In this document: positions 24,312 to 32,657 of the stretch, piece after piece
How the letters are laid out: the number at the start of each line of letters is the position of its first letter
Numbering within the stretch: the first letter of the stretch is position 1
Assembly: GCA_964487155.1 (NCBI GenBank)
Contig: CAZAQB010000003.1
Location: 17,476 to 81,475, forward strand
DNA length: 64,000 nucleotides
DNA from: CAZAQB01 sp964487155
Lineage (GTDB): Bacteria > Pseudomonadota > Gammaproteobacteria > Nitrococcales > Nitrococcaceae
Reading direction: 5' to 3'
The notes under the pieces: generated by a model
Database searches by the model: none
The model's input: the letters and a program-made list of their open reading frames with translations, nothing else
Told to the model about the DNA's origin: nothing
Made by a program: the position numbers and the translations under genes

Positions 24312-24638
24312 TCAGGTGCCGGTCAGGGCCGTGCCGATCCAGAGCACGCCCATGCCGGCCGCCATGGTCCAGATGACGTTACCCCGCCACCAGGCCACCA
24401 GCGCGGCGGCCGCTCCCGCCAGCCAGCGCACCGGCTCCGGATCCCCGCCACCATGCCCCAGACCGAGCAGAGCCGGCAGCACCAGGGCGGAGAGCACCGC
24501 CGGCGGCACGTAGCGCAGCGAGCGCTGCAACCCCTCGGGCAGCCGCCCATGCCCCAGCAGGCCAATGAAGGACAGGCGCAGCAGGAAGGTGCCGAGCCCG
24601 ATTACCACCATGGTGGTCCAGACGGCGGCCGAGCTCAC
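24312..24638 (-). CDS. azlD: AzlD family branched-chain amino acid exporter subunit
   Basis: The 108-residue protein has three or four membrane helices and the AzlD features TFLLRLSFIGLLG near the start and LRYVPPAVLSALVLPALL in the centre. AzlD (YgaH) is the small partner of AzlC in the LIV-E exporter for branched-chain amino acids. The GTG start overlaps the azlC stop (GTGA), so the two are coupled. Confidence 0.9.
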   Translation of the reverse strand: MSSAAVWTTMVVIGLGTFLLRLSFIGLLGHGRLPEGLQRSLRYVPPAVLSALVLPALLGLGHGGGDPEPVRWLAGAAAALVAWWRGNVIWTMAAGMGVLWIGTALTGT

Positions 24639-25336
24639 GACGCGCTCCGCCGCTGCTGCCAGCCCTCAGCCGCCACCCCGGCGGCGATTCCGGATACCGC
24701 GCCGGCGGTGAGACCCAGGTTGAACGGCAGCCCCGATGCCAGCACCGCCACACCGCCTCCCACCAGGGCCGCCACCGCCGACGGGCGGTCCCGGATGGCC
24801 GGCACCAGCAAGGCCAGGAACACCAGCGGTACAGCGAAACCGAGCTGCCAGTGGGGCGGCACGCCGGCCCCCAGCAGCAGCCCGGCGGCAGTGGCAGCCA
24901 GCCAGACCAGCCACAGGGGAAGAGCCGCCCCCAGGTAGTACCAGTGACGTCCCGGGGCCTGGGGCTCGCGGACAAAGCGGGCGATGCTGACCGCATAGGC
25001 CTGGTCGGTGAGCAGATAGGCCAGCCCCCATTTCCAGCGCCGCGGCAGGTCCTCCAGGTAGGGGGCGAGGGAGGCGCTGTACATGGCCATGCGCAGGTTA
25101 ATGATCAGCGCCGTGGCCACCGCAACCAGCGGCAGGGCGTCCTGCCCCACCAGCTGGGCCCAGGCGAGCTGGGAGGCGCCGGCGAAGATCACGAAGGACA
25201 TGCTGAACGCAGCGAGCGGATCCAGGCCGGCATCGAGCCCGGCAATGCCTGCCGTCAGGCCGAACGGCACCACGCCCGGGAGCACCGGAGCCATGGCCGT
25301 GAGGCCGGCGACGAACTGCTGCCTGTCAGTGGTCAT
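24635..25336 (-). CDS. azlC: AzlC family branched-chain amino acid exporter subunit
   Basis: The 233-residue protein has about six or seven membrane helices and the AzlC/YgaZ signatures LPGVVPFGLTAGIAG, SFVIFAGASQLAWAQL and LIINLRMAMYSASLAP. With AzlD it exports valine, leucine or related amino acids. The ATG at 25336 lacks a clear ribosome site. A repeat-rich gap lies upstream. Confidence 0.92.
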   Translation of the reverse strand: MTTDRQQFVAGLTAMAPVLPGVVPFGLTAGIAGLDAGLDPLAAFSMSFVIFAGASQLAWAQLVGQDALPLVAVATALIINLRMAMYSASLAPYLEDLPRRWKWGLAYLLTDQAYAVSIARFVREPQAPGRHWYYLGAALPLWLVWLAATAAGLLLGAGVPPHWQLGFAVPLVFLALLVPAIRDRPSAVAALVGGGVAVLASGLPFNLGLTAGAVSGIAAGVAAEGWQQRRSAS

Positions 25337-25443
25337 GGGGGGCAGGATTTTTCTGGGAGCCGACCCTGAAGTCTACTGCCTTGGGGGGGGGTCAGCGCCC
25401 ATCGGCCAAGCGCTCGGCGGCTAAAGCTCGCGAAAGTCGGCGG

Positions 25444-25471
25444 CCACAGATGAACACGGATTAACGGGATC
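25444..25471. repeat. Short repeat of the CCACAGATGAACACGGAT type
   Basis: The words CACAGATGAACACGG and ATTAACGGGATC form a degenerate tandem of a pattern I recall as common in intergenic DNA of many bacteria. Only one copy is seen here. It lies 18 bases from a REP-like palindrome. Confidence 0.5.
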
Positions 25472-25489
25472 GGCAGCACCCGACCTCAC

Positions 25490-25590
25490 GCCGGATGCGC
25501 TTCGCTTATTCGGCATGCTTCCTTCGCCCGGGCCGCCGGCCGGGCCGAGGCCCGCGTAGGCCGGATAAGGCGCAACGCGCCGCATCCGGC
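25490..25590. repeat. REP/BIME-like palindromic element, copy 2
   Basis: The left arm (25490-25518) begins GCCGGATGCGCTTCGCTTAT and the right arm (25553-25590) begins CGCGTAGGCCGGATAAGGCG and ends CGCCGCATCCGGC. The right arm is nearly identical to that at 8747-8783; the left arm is more decayed. Both copies sit between convergent or tandem gene ends, as REP sequences usually do. Confidence 0.8.
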
Positions 25591-25598
25591 GTCGTCGG

Positions 25599-25679
25599 CT
25601 GAGAAAAGATTCCTTGTGGGGCCAAGAGACAAGCGAGATCTGTGCAAATCTTTGAAATATTAGGGTTAAGTCGGACAGG
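25599..25679. repeat. 81-bp dispersed repeat, partial copy
   Basis: This segment matches 59499-59579 in the same orientation at roughly 80 percent, gap-free. It is more AT-rich than its surroundings. Shared words include GAGAAAAGAT, CCTTGTGGGGCCAA and GACAAGCGAGATC. It starts nine bases after the REP element and ends three bases before the stop of the methyltransferase-like gene. It lacks the inverted left end seen at 59401. Confidence 0.75.
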
Positions 25680-25682
25680 CTG

Positions 25683-26309
25683 CTAGCGCGGCGGCGTGCG
25701 CAGCCGCATCAGGTACTCCTGGCGCCCGTCCTGCAGCAGGACCGAGCGGTCCACCACGTAGTCAGGCATGCAGCGGTCCAGATCCCAGGCGGTGTACCGG
25801 GGCGCCGGCCGCTCCGGCTCGGTGGGGCCCACGCGGCGGATCCGGTCGTCCGCGAGCACGTCGAAGGCACCCGGGTCGCGGGGCATGCGGGGCCGGGACG
25901 AGACGATGAAACCGTGGGCCAGGGCGCCGGAGCGACAGCGCCGCGCAATGGCGGTCATCAGCGCGGCCATGGCGTCCCGGCCCAGGTAGTTCAGCAGATC
26001 CCAGCACAGCACCAGATCCACCGGTTCGGGGCCGGTGCGCGGCAGCAGGGCCTCGGCCCGGCGGCGCAGTCGTTCCGGGTCGGACAGGGAACTCAGATCG
26101 AGCAGGCTGCCACCCACGTCGGCCACGTAGAGCCGGACCCGGAAGTGCCGGAACAGCCCCAGGTTGGCCGAGCGGGCGGTACCCAGATCGAGCACCACCC
26201 GCCGGCCGCCGCCCCGCAGGTCTTCCACCAGCGAACGGAACAGCGGAGCATGCCAGCCCGCGTCGGCAGCAGATTCATGCACTCCAGGATTGCGGAATGC
26301 CTCCGGCAC
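25683..26309 (-). CDS. Class I SAM-dependent methyltransferase-like protein
   Basis: The 208-residue protein has a Rossmann-type motif I (VVLDLGTARSANLGLF), a motif II acidic region (LYVADVGGSLLDL) and VDLVLCWDLLNYLG, as in class I methyltransferases, so I call it methyltransferase-like. Glycines of the usual GxGxG loop are partly replaced (GTARSAN), so activity is uncertain. The GTG at 26309 is the only good start. It follows the bactofilin gene by 21 bases on the same strand, suggesting an operon and perhaps a role at the cell envelope. Confidence 0.65.
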   Translation of the reverse strand: MPEAFRNPGVHESAADAGWHAPLFRSLVEDLRGGGRRVVLDLGTARSANLGLFRHFRVRLYVADVGGSLLDLSSLSDPERLRRRAEALLPRTGPEPVDLVLCWDLLNYLGRDAMAALMTAIARRCRSGALAHGFIVSSRPRMPRDPGAFDVLADDRIRRVGPTEPERPAPRYTAWDLDRCMPDYVVDRSVLLQDGRQEYLMRLRTPPR

Positions 26310-26330
26310 GGGCGACCGCGGCCGGAGGTT

Positions 26331-26960
26331 CTAGCCCGCCGATCCGGTCTTGGTGGCGGTGCCGCCCTGGGGCTTCTCCACCCCCGCTGCGGTGCTCTTG
26401 GGCTCGCTGGCCGCAGTCGGCTTCGGGGCCTCGCCGCTGCCACTGGGACGCGGGCCGGTTTCCGCGCCGGGCTTGGACGTGTTCCGGGTGCGGCCAAAGG
26501 CCGCGTCCACCTGCTGCTGGTCCATCTCGATGCTGCCCTTGAACTTGGCGCCGTCGTCCAGGCCCACCCGGGGCGAGACGACGTTGCCGCGGACGTTGCC
26601 GGTCTTGCGGATGGCGATGCGCTCGGAGCCGTAGAGATCACCCTCCACGGTGCCGTCCACAAACACGCTGTGGGCGTAGACGTCCGCCCGCACCTTGCCG
26701 TTGGGGCCCACGGTGAGATTGTTGTCCTTGAGGTGGACCGTGCCGGTGACGTTTCCCTCGATGATGAGGTCTTCCTCGCCCCGCAGGTCGCCGTCAATGT
26801 GGATGGACGGGCCGATGATGGCGGCCTCGCGCACCCGGGCCGCGGACGGTCCGGGCGTTTCCGATGCGGCGGGGGGCGTGAAGCGGTCGCGCTCCAGCTC
26901 ATCGTCCACCGGGGTGTCCTGGGTGACGGGGCCCGAACCCCGCTTGCTTCTGTCAAACAT
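26331..26960 (-). CDS. Bactofilin (polymer-forming cytoskeletal protein)
   Basis: The 209-residue protein has the bactofilin core at about residues 45-140, a right-handed beta-helix made of repeated IHIDGDLRGEEDLIIEGNVTG-like turns (here given in part: GPSIHIDGDL, EEDLIIEGNV, GTVEGDLYGSERIAI). Both tails are polar and disordered, with a long Pro/Ser/Thr/Ala C-terminus of about 70 residues. Bactofilins polymerise without nucleotides and place cell-wall or polarity factors. The ATG at 26960 has GGAGGAG six bases upstream. An inverted repeat stands about 30 bases upstream of the start. Confidence 0.92.
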   Translation of the reverse strand: MFDRSKRGSGPVTQDTPVDDELERDRFTPPAASETPGPSAARVREAAIIGPSIHIDGDLRGEEDLIIEGNVTGTVHLKDNNLTVGPNGKVRADVYAHSVFVDGTVEGDLYGSERIAIRKTGNVRGNVVSPRVGLDDGAKFKGSIEMDQQQVDAAFGRTRNTSKPGAETGPRPSGSGEAPKPTAASEPKSTAAGVEKPQGGTATKTGSAG

Positions 26961-26990
26961 GCCGCACTCCTCCGATTCACCGGGTGGGGG

Positions 26991-27011
26991 AGCGCTGATC
27001 CGTTCAGCGCT
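26991..27011. promoter_or_regulatory. Inverted repeat upstream of the bactofilin gene
   Basis: Perfect eight-base arms AGCGCTGA and TCAGCGCT flank a five-base centre. Position 31-51 bases before the start suits either an operator near the promoter or a hairpin in the leader. The rest of the 448-base gap up to the yihY-type gene (26961-27408) shows no gene or repeat. Confidence 0.4.
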
Positions 27012-27408
27012 GCCCGGCAGACCCTGTCTGGATGGCCCTGCACGCCGCGGGCTCGCCGGCCGGTGCAAGGGATCTCCCTGATGCCGCCGACCGCCGCCGG
27101 AAGGCGCCAGCCAGCCCCTGTCGTTGTTTTTCGCGCCGCACCGGCCCGCGACCGGCGCCCCCACCCCGCATGGTGAGGCGTCATGCTAAACCCGCGGTGC
27201 CGGCCGAAAACGCGAAGCGGATAACAGTCTGGCCAGGGATTGGGCACGGCTGACATGCAGTCGAGCCCGCCGGGTGCCAGAATGCAGGCGAGCAGCCGGT
27301 CGAACTTACGCTGCCAAGCCCGCCACAAGAGGCTGATTTCCTGAACCAGCAATTCGTCACCCCATCGCGACCGAGAGCCGGACCCGGCGCGTGCGACGGA
27401 GACAGGCC

Positions 27409-28818
27409 GTGCAGCTGCGCGTTCTGAGCCACCTGGGCCACCGCTTCACCCGCTGGCTGCGCAGGGCCGACCTGCGGCCGCTGCCCTGGTGGGAGTCGGC
27501 GGCACTGCAGGGCGCCCGCATCGTCTATGCGGTGGTTCGTGAATTGTCCGAAGGCCAGCTCACGCTGCGCGCCATGAGCCTAGTCTATACTACCCTGCTG
27601 GCCCTGGTCCCGCTGCTGGCGGTGAGCTTCTCGGTGCTCAAGGCATTCGGCGTCCACAACCAGGTGGAGCCCGCCCTCGAGCAGTTCCTGGCGCCGCTGG
27701 GCCCCCAGGCCTCCGAGATCACCAACCGGCTGGTGGAGTTCGTCGACCGCATCCGGGTCGGCGTTCTCGGGGCCCTGGGCGTGGCGCTGCTGCTCTATAC
27801 GGTGGTGGCGCTGATGCAGAAGGTGGAACGGGCATTCAACTACGCATGGCGGGTGCACCGCCACCGCAACCTGGCCCAGCGTTTCAGCCACTATCTGAGC
27901 GTGCTGCTGATCGGCCCGGTACTGGTGTTCGCCGCCATGGGGGTCACCGCCTCGGTGCTCGGCTCCAGCTGGCTGCAGCAGCTTGCCACCATCGAGCCCT
28001 TCGGCGCGGCGCTGGAACTGGTGGCGCGGCTGGTGCCCTACCTGCTGGTGATCGGTGCCTTCAGCTTTGTCTACGCCTTCATCCCCAACACCCGGGTGCG
28101 GCCCGCCTCCGCGCTGGCCGGGGCAGTGGCCGCCGGCGTGCTGTGGCAGACCACCGGCTGGGGTTTCGCATCCTTCGTGGCCAACGCGGGCAACTACGCG
28201 GCCGTCTACTCCGCCTTCGCCACGCTCATCCTGTTCATGATCTGGCTGTATCTCAGCTGGCTGATCCTGCTGGTGGGAGCGAGCGTGGCCTACTACCACC
28301 AGCACCCGCGCCAGCTGCTCTCCCTGGGCCGCGAGGGCTGGCTCAGCCCCTGGCTGCGGGAGCGCGCGGGGCTGGCACTGACGGTGACACTGGCGCAGCG
28401 CCTCTACGCACGCCGCCCGCCGCCGACCGCCAGCGAACTCGCGGATGCCCTGCGCCTGCCCCAGCAGGCGGTGGAGCGGCTGCTGGAGGCGCTGGAGGCC
28501 GCCGGCCTGTTGCGCAGCAGCGGCGAGGACGACCGGGAGGTGTTCCTGCTGGAGGTGCCGCCCGACGCCCTCACCGCCAACGAGGTGCTGCAGGCCCTGC
28601 GCCACCACGAGGAGCGGGCCGGCATCCGGGCCGAGCGGCTGGCGATGTCGCCCGCGGTAGCGGAGCTGCTGGAGAGCTCGGACCAGGCCGCCCGGCAGGC
28701 GCTGGGCGATGCCACCCTGAGGCAGCTGGCCCGCTCCGCCGGCCCGGCCACTGCGCCGCCGGGTGCCGCCAGGGAGGACCCGCCGCCCCGCAAGGCGACG
28801 GCGGAACGGGGCGGCTGA
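27409..28818 (+). CDS. YihY/BrkB family inner membrane protein
   Basis: The 469-residue protein has a YihY core of about six membrane helices (about 60-300), with RAMSLVYTTLLALVPLLAV near the start and FIPNTRVRPASALAGAVAA later, both typical. The family was once called ribonuclease BN but has no proven nuclease activity. A C-terminal cytoplasmic part (about 310-469) contains a winged-helix-like segment (PTASELADALRLPQQAVERLL) and a disordered tail. The GTG at 27409 follows GGAG; a GTG at 27391 is an alternative. It is convergent with a lipoprotein gene. Confidence 0.88.
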   Translation: MQLRVLSHLGHRFTRWLRRADLRPLPWWESAALQGARIVYAVVRELSEGQLTLRAMSLVYTTLLALVPLLAVSFSVLKAFGVHNQVEPALEQFLAPLGPQASEITNRLVEFVDRIRVGVLGALGVALLLYTVVALMQKVERAFNYAWRVHRHRNLAQRFSHYLSVLLIGPVLVFAAMGVTASVLGSSWLQQLATIEPFGAALELVARLVPYLLVIGAFSFVYAFIPNTRVRPASALAGAVAAGVLWQTTGWGFASFVANAGNYAAVYSAFATLILFMIWLYLSWLILLVGASVAYYHQHPRQLLSLGREGWLSPWLRERAGLALTVTLAQRLYARRPPPTASELADALRLPQQAVERLLEALEAAGLLRSSGEDDREVFLLEVPPDALTANEVLQALRHHEERAGIRAERLAMSPAVAELLESSDQAARQALGDATLRQLARSAGPATAPPGAAREDPPPRKATAERGG

Positions 28819-28843
28819 GCCAGCCCTTCAAGACAGTTCCAGG

Positions 28844-29605
28844 TCAGCGCGGACTGGCCTGGCGCAGCGGCACCTCGCGAACCACGATGGTCTCCCCCAC
28901 CTGCAGCGCCAGGCGCAGGCTGCGGGCCGAGTTGGCCTCGTCGTGGCCCGGGAAGAACAGATAGCCGTGGGCCAGCTCGCCCGGCCGCACCACCCGGTTC
29001 TGCATCGAACTCTGCCGGAGATCGTCCTGGATGTCCCGGCCCACTTCGCCGTAGCGCTGGGCGCCGGAACCGATGGCGCCGATGGCGGCGCCGGCGGCTG
29101 CCCCCTTGCCGGCCGCCTCACCGGCACCCCCGCCGCCGACGATGCCGATGGCGGCGCCAGCGACGGCCCCGGCCAGGCCGGTAAGCAGCGAGGTCCGGGC
29201 GCCGCTACGGATGCTCTCACCCGCGGCCACCGACTGGCGCACCCGCTCGGCGGCCCGATCCGCCGCCAGCAGCGGCCAGGCGGAACCGTCGGCGTCCACC
29301 ACGAAGGTCTGCTGCGGCTGAATCAGCAGGCGCTCGCCGCTGGCGTTGTCGATCACCAGTTGCACCGGCAACAGCCCGGCGCCGCGGATGTCGAAGCCGA
29401 AGGCCTCCCGGGCCGCCGCCGGCTCCACGAAGGCCGTACCCAGAACCTGGGCACCCGCCACCTCGACGGCATCCGCCTGGCCGGCGGGCAGGGGCACCGG
29501 TGCCACCCGCTCGCCGTAGGTGGCACAGCCGGTCTGGACCAGCGCAAGCACCAGCGCCAGAAGGATCCCGGCGCCCGCACGCCGGTGGACACGAAATGGT
29601 TTCAT
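28844..29605 (-). CDS. Glycine-zipper lipoprotein of unknown function
   Basis: The 253-residue protein has a lipoprotein signal with VQTGC (Cys27), so it should be lipid-anchored. The middle (about 137-190) is a Gly/Ala-rich glycine-zipper-like stretch (GLAGAVAGAAIGIVGGGGAG) that could insert in a membrane. The N-terminal half has beta-rich sequence (LVIDNASGERLLIQPQQTF). The C-terminal part resembles a folded cap (GELAHGYLFFPGHDEAN). Function is not known. The start at 29605 follows a G-rich ribosome site. Confidence 0.7.
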   Translation of the reverse strand: MKPFRVHRRAGAGILLALVLALVQTGCATYGERVAPVPLPAGQADAVEVAGAQVLGTAFVEPAAAREAFGFDIRGAGLLPVQLVIDNASGERLLIQPQQTFVVDADGSAWPLLAADRAAERVRQSVAAGESIRSGARTSLLTGLAGAVAGAAIGIVGGGGAGEAAGKGAAAGAAIGAIGSGAQRYGEVGRDIQDDLRQSSMQNRVVRPGELAHGYLFFPGHDEANSARSLRLALQVGETIVVREVPLRQASPR

Positions 29606-29676
29606 CCGCCCTGCCCCGTTTCCGAACACCTTTCGCCGTGTTGGGCAGGACGCCGGCCCGGGAGTTCCCCAGAGCC

Positions 29677-30279
29677 TCAGCCGGGCCGGGTGGCGGCCAA
29701 CGAGGGCCGCTCCCGACGCGCCTTCCACCAGCCCGCCAGCACCGGCTGCTGAGCGCTCCAGTCGAGCTCCGGCAGCCGGAAACCGACGTACTCCACGGCC
29801 ACCACCAGCGCGAGATCCCCCAAGTCGGGCGCCCCGGGGTCACCCCCCGCCACCTCGGCGGCCTTGCCGAGCAACTGGGGCAGGGCCGCCAGGCGCCGGG
29901 CGACAATGGGATCGGAGTCCGCCTGCTCGCCCCGGAAGCGGCGGTTGGCCACCACGGCCACAGCGGCGTCCAGGATCCCCTGGCTGAGGCCCAGGCGGCG
30001 CATCACCGACTCCAGGGAATGCGGGGGAATCAGCGGCGGCTCGGCAAAACTGTGCTCCAGGTAGAGGACGATCAGGGCGCTCTCGGTCAGGGGCAGGCCG
30101 TGCTCGGTGATCAGCGTGGGTATTCGGCACAACGGGTTCACCTGCAGCAGGGAATCCGGGCTGGACCAGGGGTCCACCATCTCCACCTGGATCTTCTCCA
30201 GGAGCCGCTTCTCCGCCAGTACCACCCGCACCAGACGGGCGTAGGGCGAGGTGGGGGACGCCAACAGTCGCATGCTCAT
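29677..30279 (-). CDS. Glutathione S-transferase family protein
   Basis: The 200-residue protein has the thioredoxin-like N-terminal domain (MRLLASPTSPYARLVRVVLAEK, with Ser/Tyr near the catalytic position), the conserved cis-Pro loop (NPLCRIPTLI) and the glutathione-contacting ESALIVLYLE, followed by the all-helical second domain. Substrate is unknown. The start at 30279 follows GGAG at ten bases; an ATG two codons later (30273) is possible. It is divergent from the dehalogenase gene. Confidence 0.9.
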   Translation of the reverse strand: MSMRLLASPTSPYARLVRVVLAEKRLLEKIQVEMVDPWSSPDSLLQVNPLCRIPTLITEHGLPLTESALIVLYLEHSFAEPPLIPPHSLESVMRRLGLSQGILDAAVAVVANRRFRGEQADSDPIVARRLAALPQLLGKAAEVAGGDPGAPDLGDLALVVAVEYVGFRLPELDWSAQQPVLAGWWKARRERPSLAATRPG

Positions 30280-30408
30280 GCAAGGCACTCCGAGGGGACG
30301 CGGGGGGACACGCGCAAGCATAGCCCGACAGGCCGCCAGGGCGGCCATACTGGATGCAGCCGGACCCCGGATCGGCGAAGTTCGTTTGGCAAGGGCAGGA
30401 GGCAAGCC

Positions 30409-31083
30409 ATGGCGCGCGTGATCGTGTTTGACGTCAACGAAACCCTGCTGGACCTGGGCGCCCTCGATCCCGTCTTCGAGGATCTATTCGGCTCCGCATC
30501 GGCCCGTGTGGACTGGTTCCGCAGCGTGCTGAGCACCGCCATGGTGGTGACCCTCTGCGAGCGCTACCACGACTTCTCCCAGGTCGGCGCCGCCGCCCTG
30601 GAGTCGGTGGCCCGGCGCCACGGTGTCACCCTGGGGGACGCCGAGCGCCAGCGGCTGGCGGACACCATGCGCAGCCTGCCGCCCCACCCGGAAGTGCCGG
30701 GGGCTCTGCAGCGGCTGCGCGACGCCGGGCTGCGGCTGGTGGCGCTTACCAATTCCGCACCGGCGGCCATGGAAGCCCAGCTGCAACACGCCGGCCTCGC
30801 CGGGCTGTTCGCAGCCCGGCTATCGGTGGATCACTCGCGGCAGCTGAAACCGGCCCTGGCCGTGTACCGGGACGCCGCGGCCCGGCTCGGCGTGGCAACC
30901 ACCAACATGCGCATGGTGGCGGCCCACGGCTGGGACCTGGCCGGCGCCATGAGCGCCGGCTGCGCGGCGGCCTTTGTGGCCCGCCCGGGCCAGTTCCTGG
31001 AGCCCCTGTTCCCGGAACCGGACATCATCGGCCCGGACATGGACTCCGTGGCGGAACAGATCCTCTCCAGGGAGATTCCCTGA
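30409..31083 (+). CDS. HAD superfamily hydrolase, haloacid dehalogenase type II-like
   Basis: The 224-residue protein has the HAD motifs in order: nucleophile Asp8 in VFDVNETLLDL, motif II ALTNSAP, the Lys in QLKPALAVY, and the final acidic motif in AAHGWDLAGAMSAG. The FDVNETLLD form is that of L-2-haloacid dehalogenases, which split the carbon-halogen bond with inversion. Some active-site residues differ from characterised enzymes, so it may act on other substrates. The start has AGGAGG seven bases upstream. Confidence 0.85.
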   Translation: MARVIVFDVNETLLDLGALDPVFEDLFGSASARVDWFRSVLSTAMVVTLCERYHDFSQVGAAALESVARRHGVTLGDAERQRLADTMRSLPPHPEVPGALQRLRDAGLRLVALTNSAPAAMEAQLQHAGLAGLFAARLSVDHSRQLKPALAVYRDAAARLGVATTNMRMVAAHGWDLAGAMSAGCAAAFVARPGQFLEPLFPEPDIIGPDMDSVAEQILSREIP

Positions 31084-31185
31084 GCCGCTCCCCGGGGCCC
31101 CCGGGCCGCCGAGCCTACCCGCCCTTGCCCTTGACCGGGGCGCCCGTGTAGAAGTGTGGTCTAGTGCTTGTGCGGGTCTTGAACG

Positions 31186-31887
31186 ATGAGTGAACCGGAC
31201 GATCTTCGGCAACTGGCACAGCAGGCCCCGGTGGTGGTGTTTCACTCGCCGGTCACGGATCTGGGCAGCCTGGACCGTGAGTTGGACCGAGCCGGAATTC
31301 GCTGGCAGGCGGTGGAAATGACCATGGCCAGCCAGGCCAGCCGGGATCTGTTCCACCAGCTGCGCCACTGGACCGGCCACCCCACCCTGCCGCAGGTATT
31401 CCGCGACGGACGCTTCCTGGGTGGCCTTGAGCAGGCGCGCACCGCCCTCACCGATGTGCCGCCGCTGCGCCCAGCGGCGGCCTTGTGGATGGGGTACCTG
31501 GGCCTGCTGCCGTTCGCCGCCGGCGCCGCGGGCGCCTGGCTGGGGCTGCCGGGCTCGGCGCAGGCCCTGGCGGCCTACGGCGCGGTGATCCTGTGCTTCG
31601 TGGGCGCCATGCACTGGGGCGTGGCGGCGCTGCGGCCCGGCGACCCCGGGAGCCGGGGGGCGTTCCTCGCCAGCGTGGTTCCCGCCCTGGTGGCCTGGGG
31701 CGCGCTGCTGCTGCCCGCCGGCCCCGGCAGCCTGGCCCTGCTGGCCGTCAGCTTTCCGGCATGGCTGACCTGGGAGCGGCACCGCCTCAGCGCGCCGCTC
31801 CCGCCCTGGCTGCGGCGGCTGCGCCTGGAACTCACCGCCGGCGCCACCCTGGCGCTCGCCGTCGGCGCCGCATCCTGGCTGGTCTGA
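31186..31887 (+). CDS. Cysteine-less glutaredoxin-like domain fused to DUF3429 membrane domain
   Basis: Residues 1-90 follow the glutaredoxin pattern: a first strand VVVFHSP, a helix with LDRELDRAGI, and then TLPQVFRDGRFLGGLEQ, the usual TVPqvFidG..iGG motif. The CxxC site is absent (SPVTDL in its place), so no redox catalysis by thiols is expected. Residues about 95-233 are a DUF3429 domain with five membrane segments (MGYLGLLPFAAGAAG, YGAVILCFVGAMHWGVA). DUF3429 proteins are of unknown role. The ATG at 31186 lacks a good ribosome site. Confidence 0.75.
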   Translation: MSEPDDLRQLAQQAPVVVFHSPVTDLGSLDRELDRAGIRWQAVEMTMASQASRDLFHQLRHWTGHPTLPQVFRDGRFLGGLEQARTALTDVPPLRPAAALWMGYLGLLPFAAGAAGAWLGLPGSAQALAAYGAVILCFVGAMHWGVAALRPGDPGSRGAFLASVVPALVAWGALLLPAGPGSLALLAVSFPAWLTWERHRLSAPLPPWLRRLRLELTAGATLALAVGAASWLV

Positions 31888-31925
31888 GCCGACTCCCCAG
31901 CCAAGGCACGGCCCCCGAACCCGGC

Positions 31926-32585
31926 TCAGGGTGCGGCCAGCACCAGATTGAACTGCGCCTGGGGCAGGCCGGCAGGCCCCCGGGCGAAGTCCACCAGCAG
32001 CAACTGGCGCAGCGCCGGATCGCGGATGCTGTTAAGCAGAGCGTCGCGCCGGTTCTCCCGCCGTCCCCGCTCGTACATCTGGGTCACCAGGGGTTCAGCA
32101 TCGCCCCCGGTGAGCCGGAAGTGGATGTGGGGCGCGCGCCCCGGATACGGTACCGGGCGGATGGTGCGAAACCGGTAGCCGCCGTCGGCACCGGTTACCG
32201 CGTGGCCGTAGCCCTGGAAGCCCGGATCCCGAGGCCGATTCTGGCGATCCCGGTCATGGTGGTAGCGGCCGAAGGCGTTGGCCTGCCAGATCTCCACGCG
32301 CACCCCCGCCAGCGGCGACCCGGAACGGTCCGTGACCCTCCCGGCTACCTCCACGTGCTCTCCCCGGGCCGGCGCCGGGGCGCCCCGCACGTTCACCAGG
32401 TCACTGTCATCGTCCAAGGGCAGGCGGTCGGGGTAGAACGGCCCCAGGGACTGGCGCGGCGTCAACAGCCGGGCCGCGGCTCCGGCGTAACCGGTACCGC
32501 CCAGGGCGGCCAGCGCCGTCAGGGCGGCACACAGTCTGCGGCGGCGCCGCAGATCGGCGGATGCGGGATAGTAGTCAGCGTCCAA
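31926..32585 (-). CDS. Intradiol ring-cleavage dioxygenase family protein
   Basis: The 219-residue protein has a hydrophobic N-terminus after an Arg cluster (RRRRRLCAALTALAALGG), suggesting export or a membrane anchor, then the intradiol fold: LGPFYPDRLPLDDDSDLV, GRYHHDRD and RAPHIHFRL. The last two carry the Tyr and two His expected of the non-heme Fe(III) site; a second Tyr in PYPGR completes it. Related enzymes cleave catechol or protocatechuate, but secreted family members often have unknown substrates. A TTG start at 32585 is used because GGAGG lies just upstream and no ATG is available. Confidence 0.8.
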   Translation of the reverse strand: MDADYYPASADLRRRRRLCAALTALAALGGTGYAGAAARLLTPRQSLGPFYPDRLPLDDDSDLVNVRGAPAPARGEHVEVAGRVTDRSGSPLAGVRVEIWQANAFGRYHHDRDRQNRPRDPGFQGYGHAVTGADGGYRFRTIRPVPYPGRAPHIHFRLTGGDAEPLVTQMYERGRRENRRDALLNSIRDPALRQLLLVDFARGPAGLPQAQFNLVLAAP

Positions 32586-32657
32586 CGGGGGCCTCCAGGC
32601 GGATTCTGCCAGCTGCCTGAATTTGGACTGCCGAAGTACGCCAGGGGTTGCACAGCC

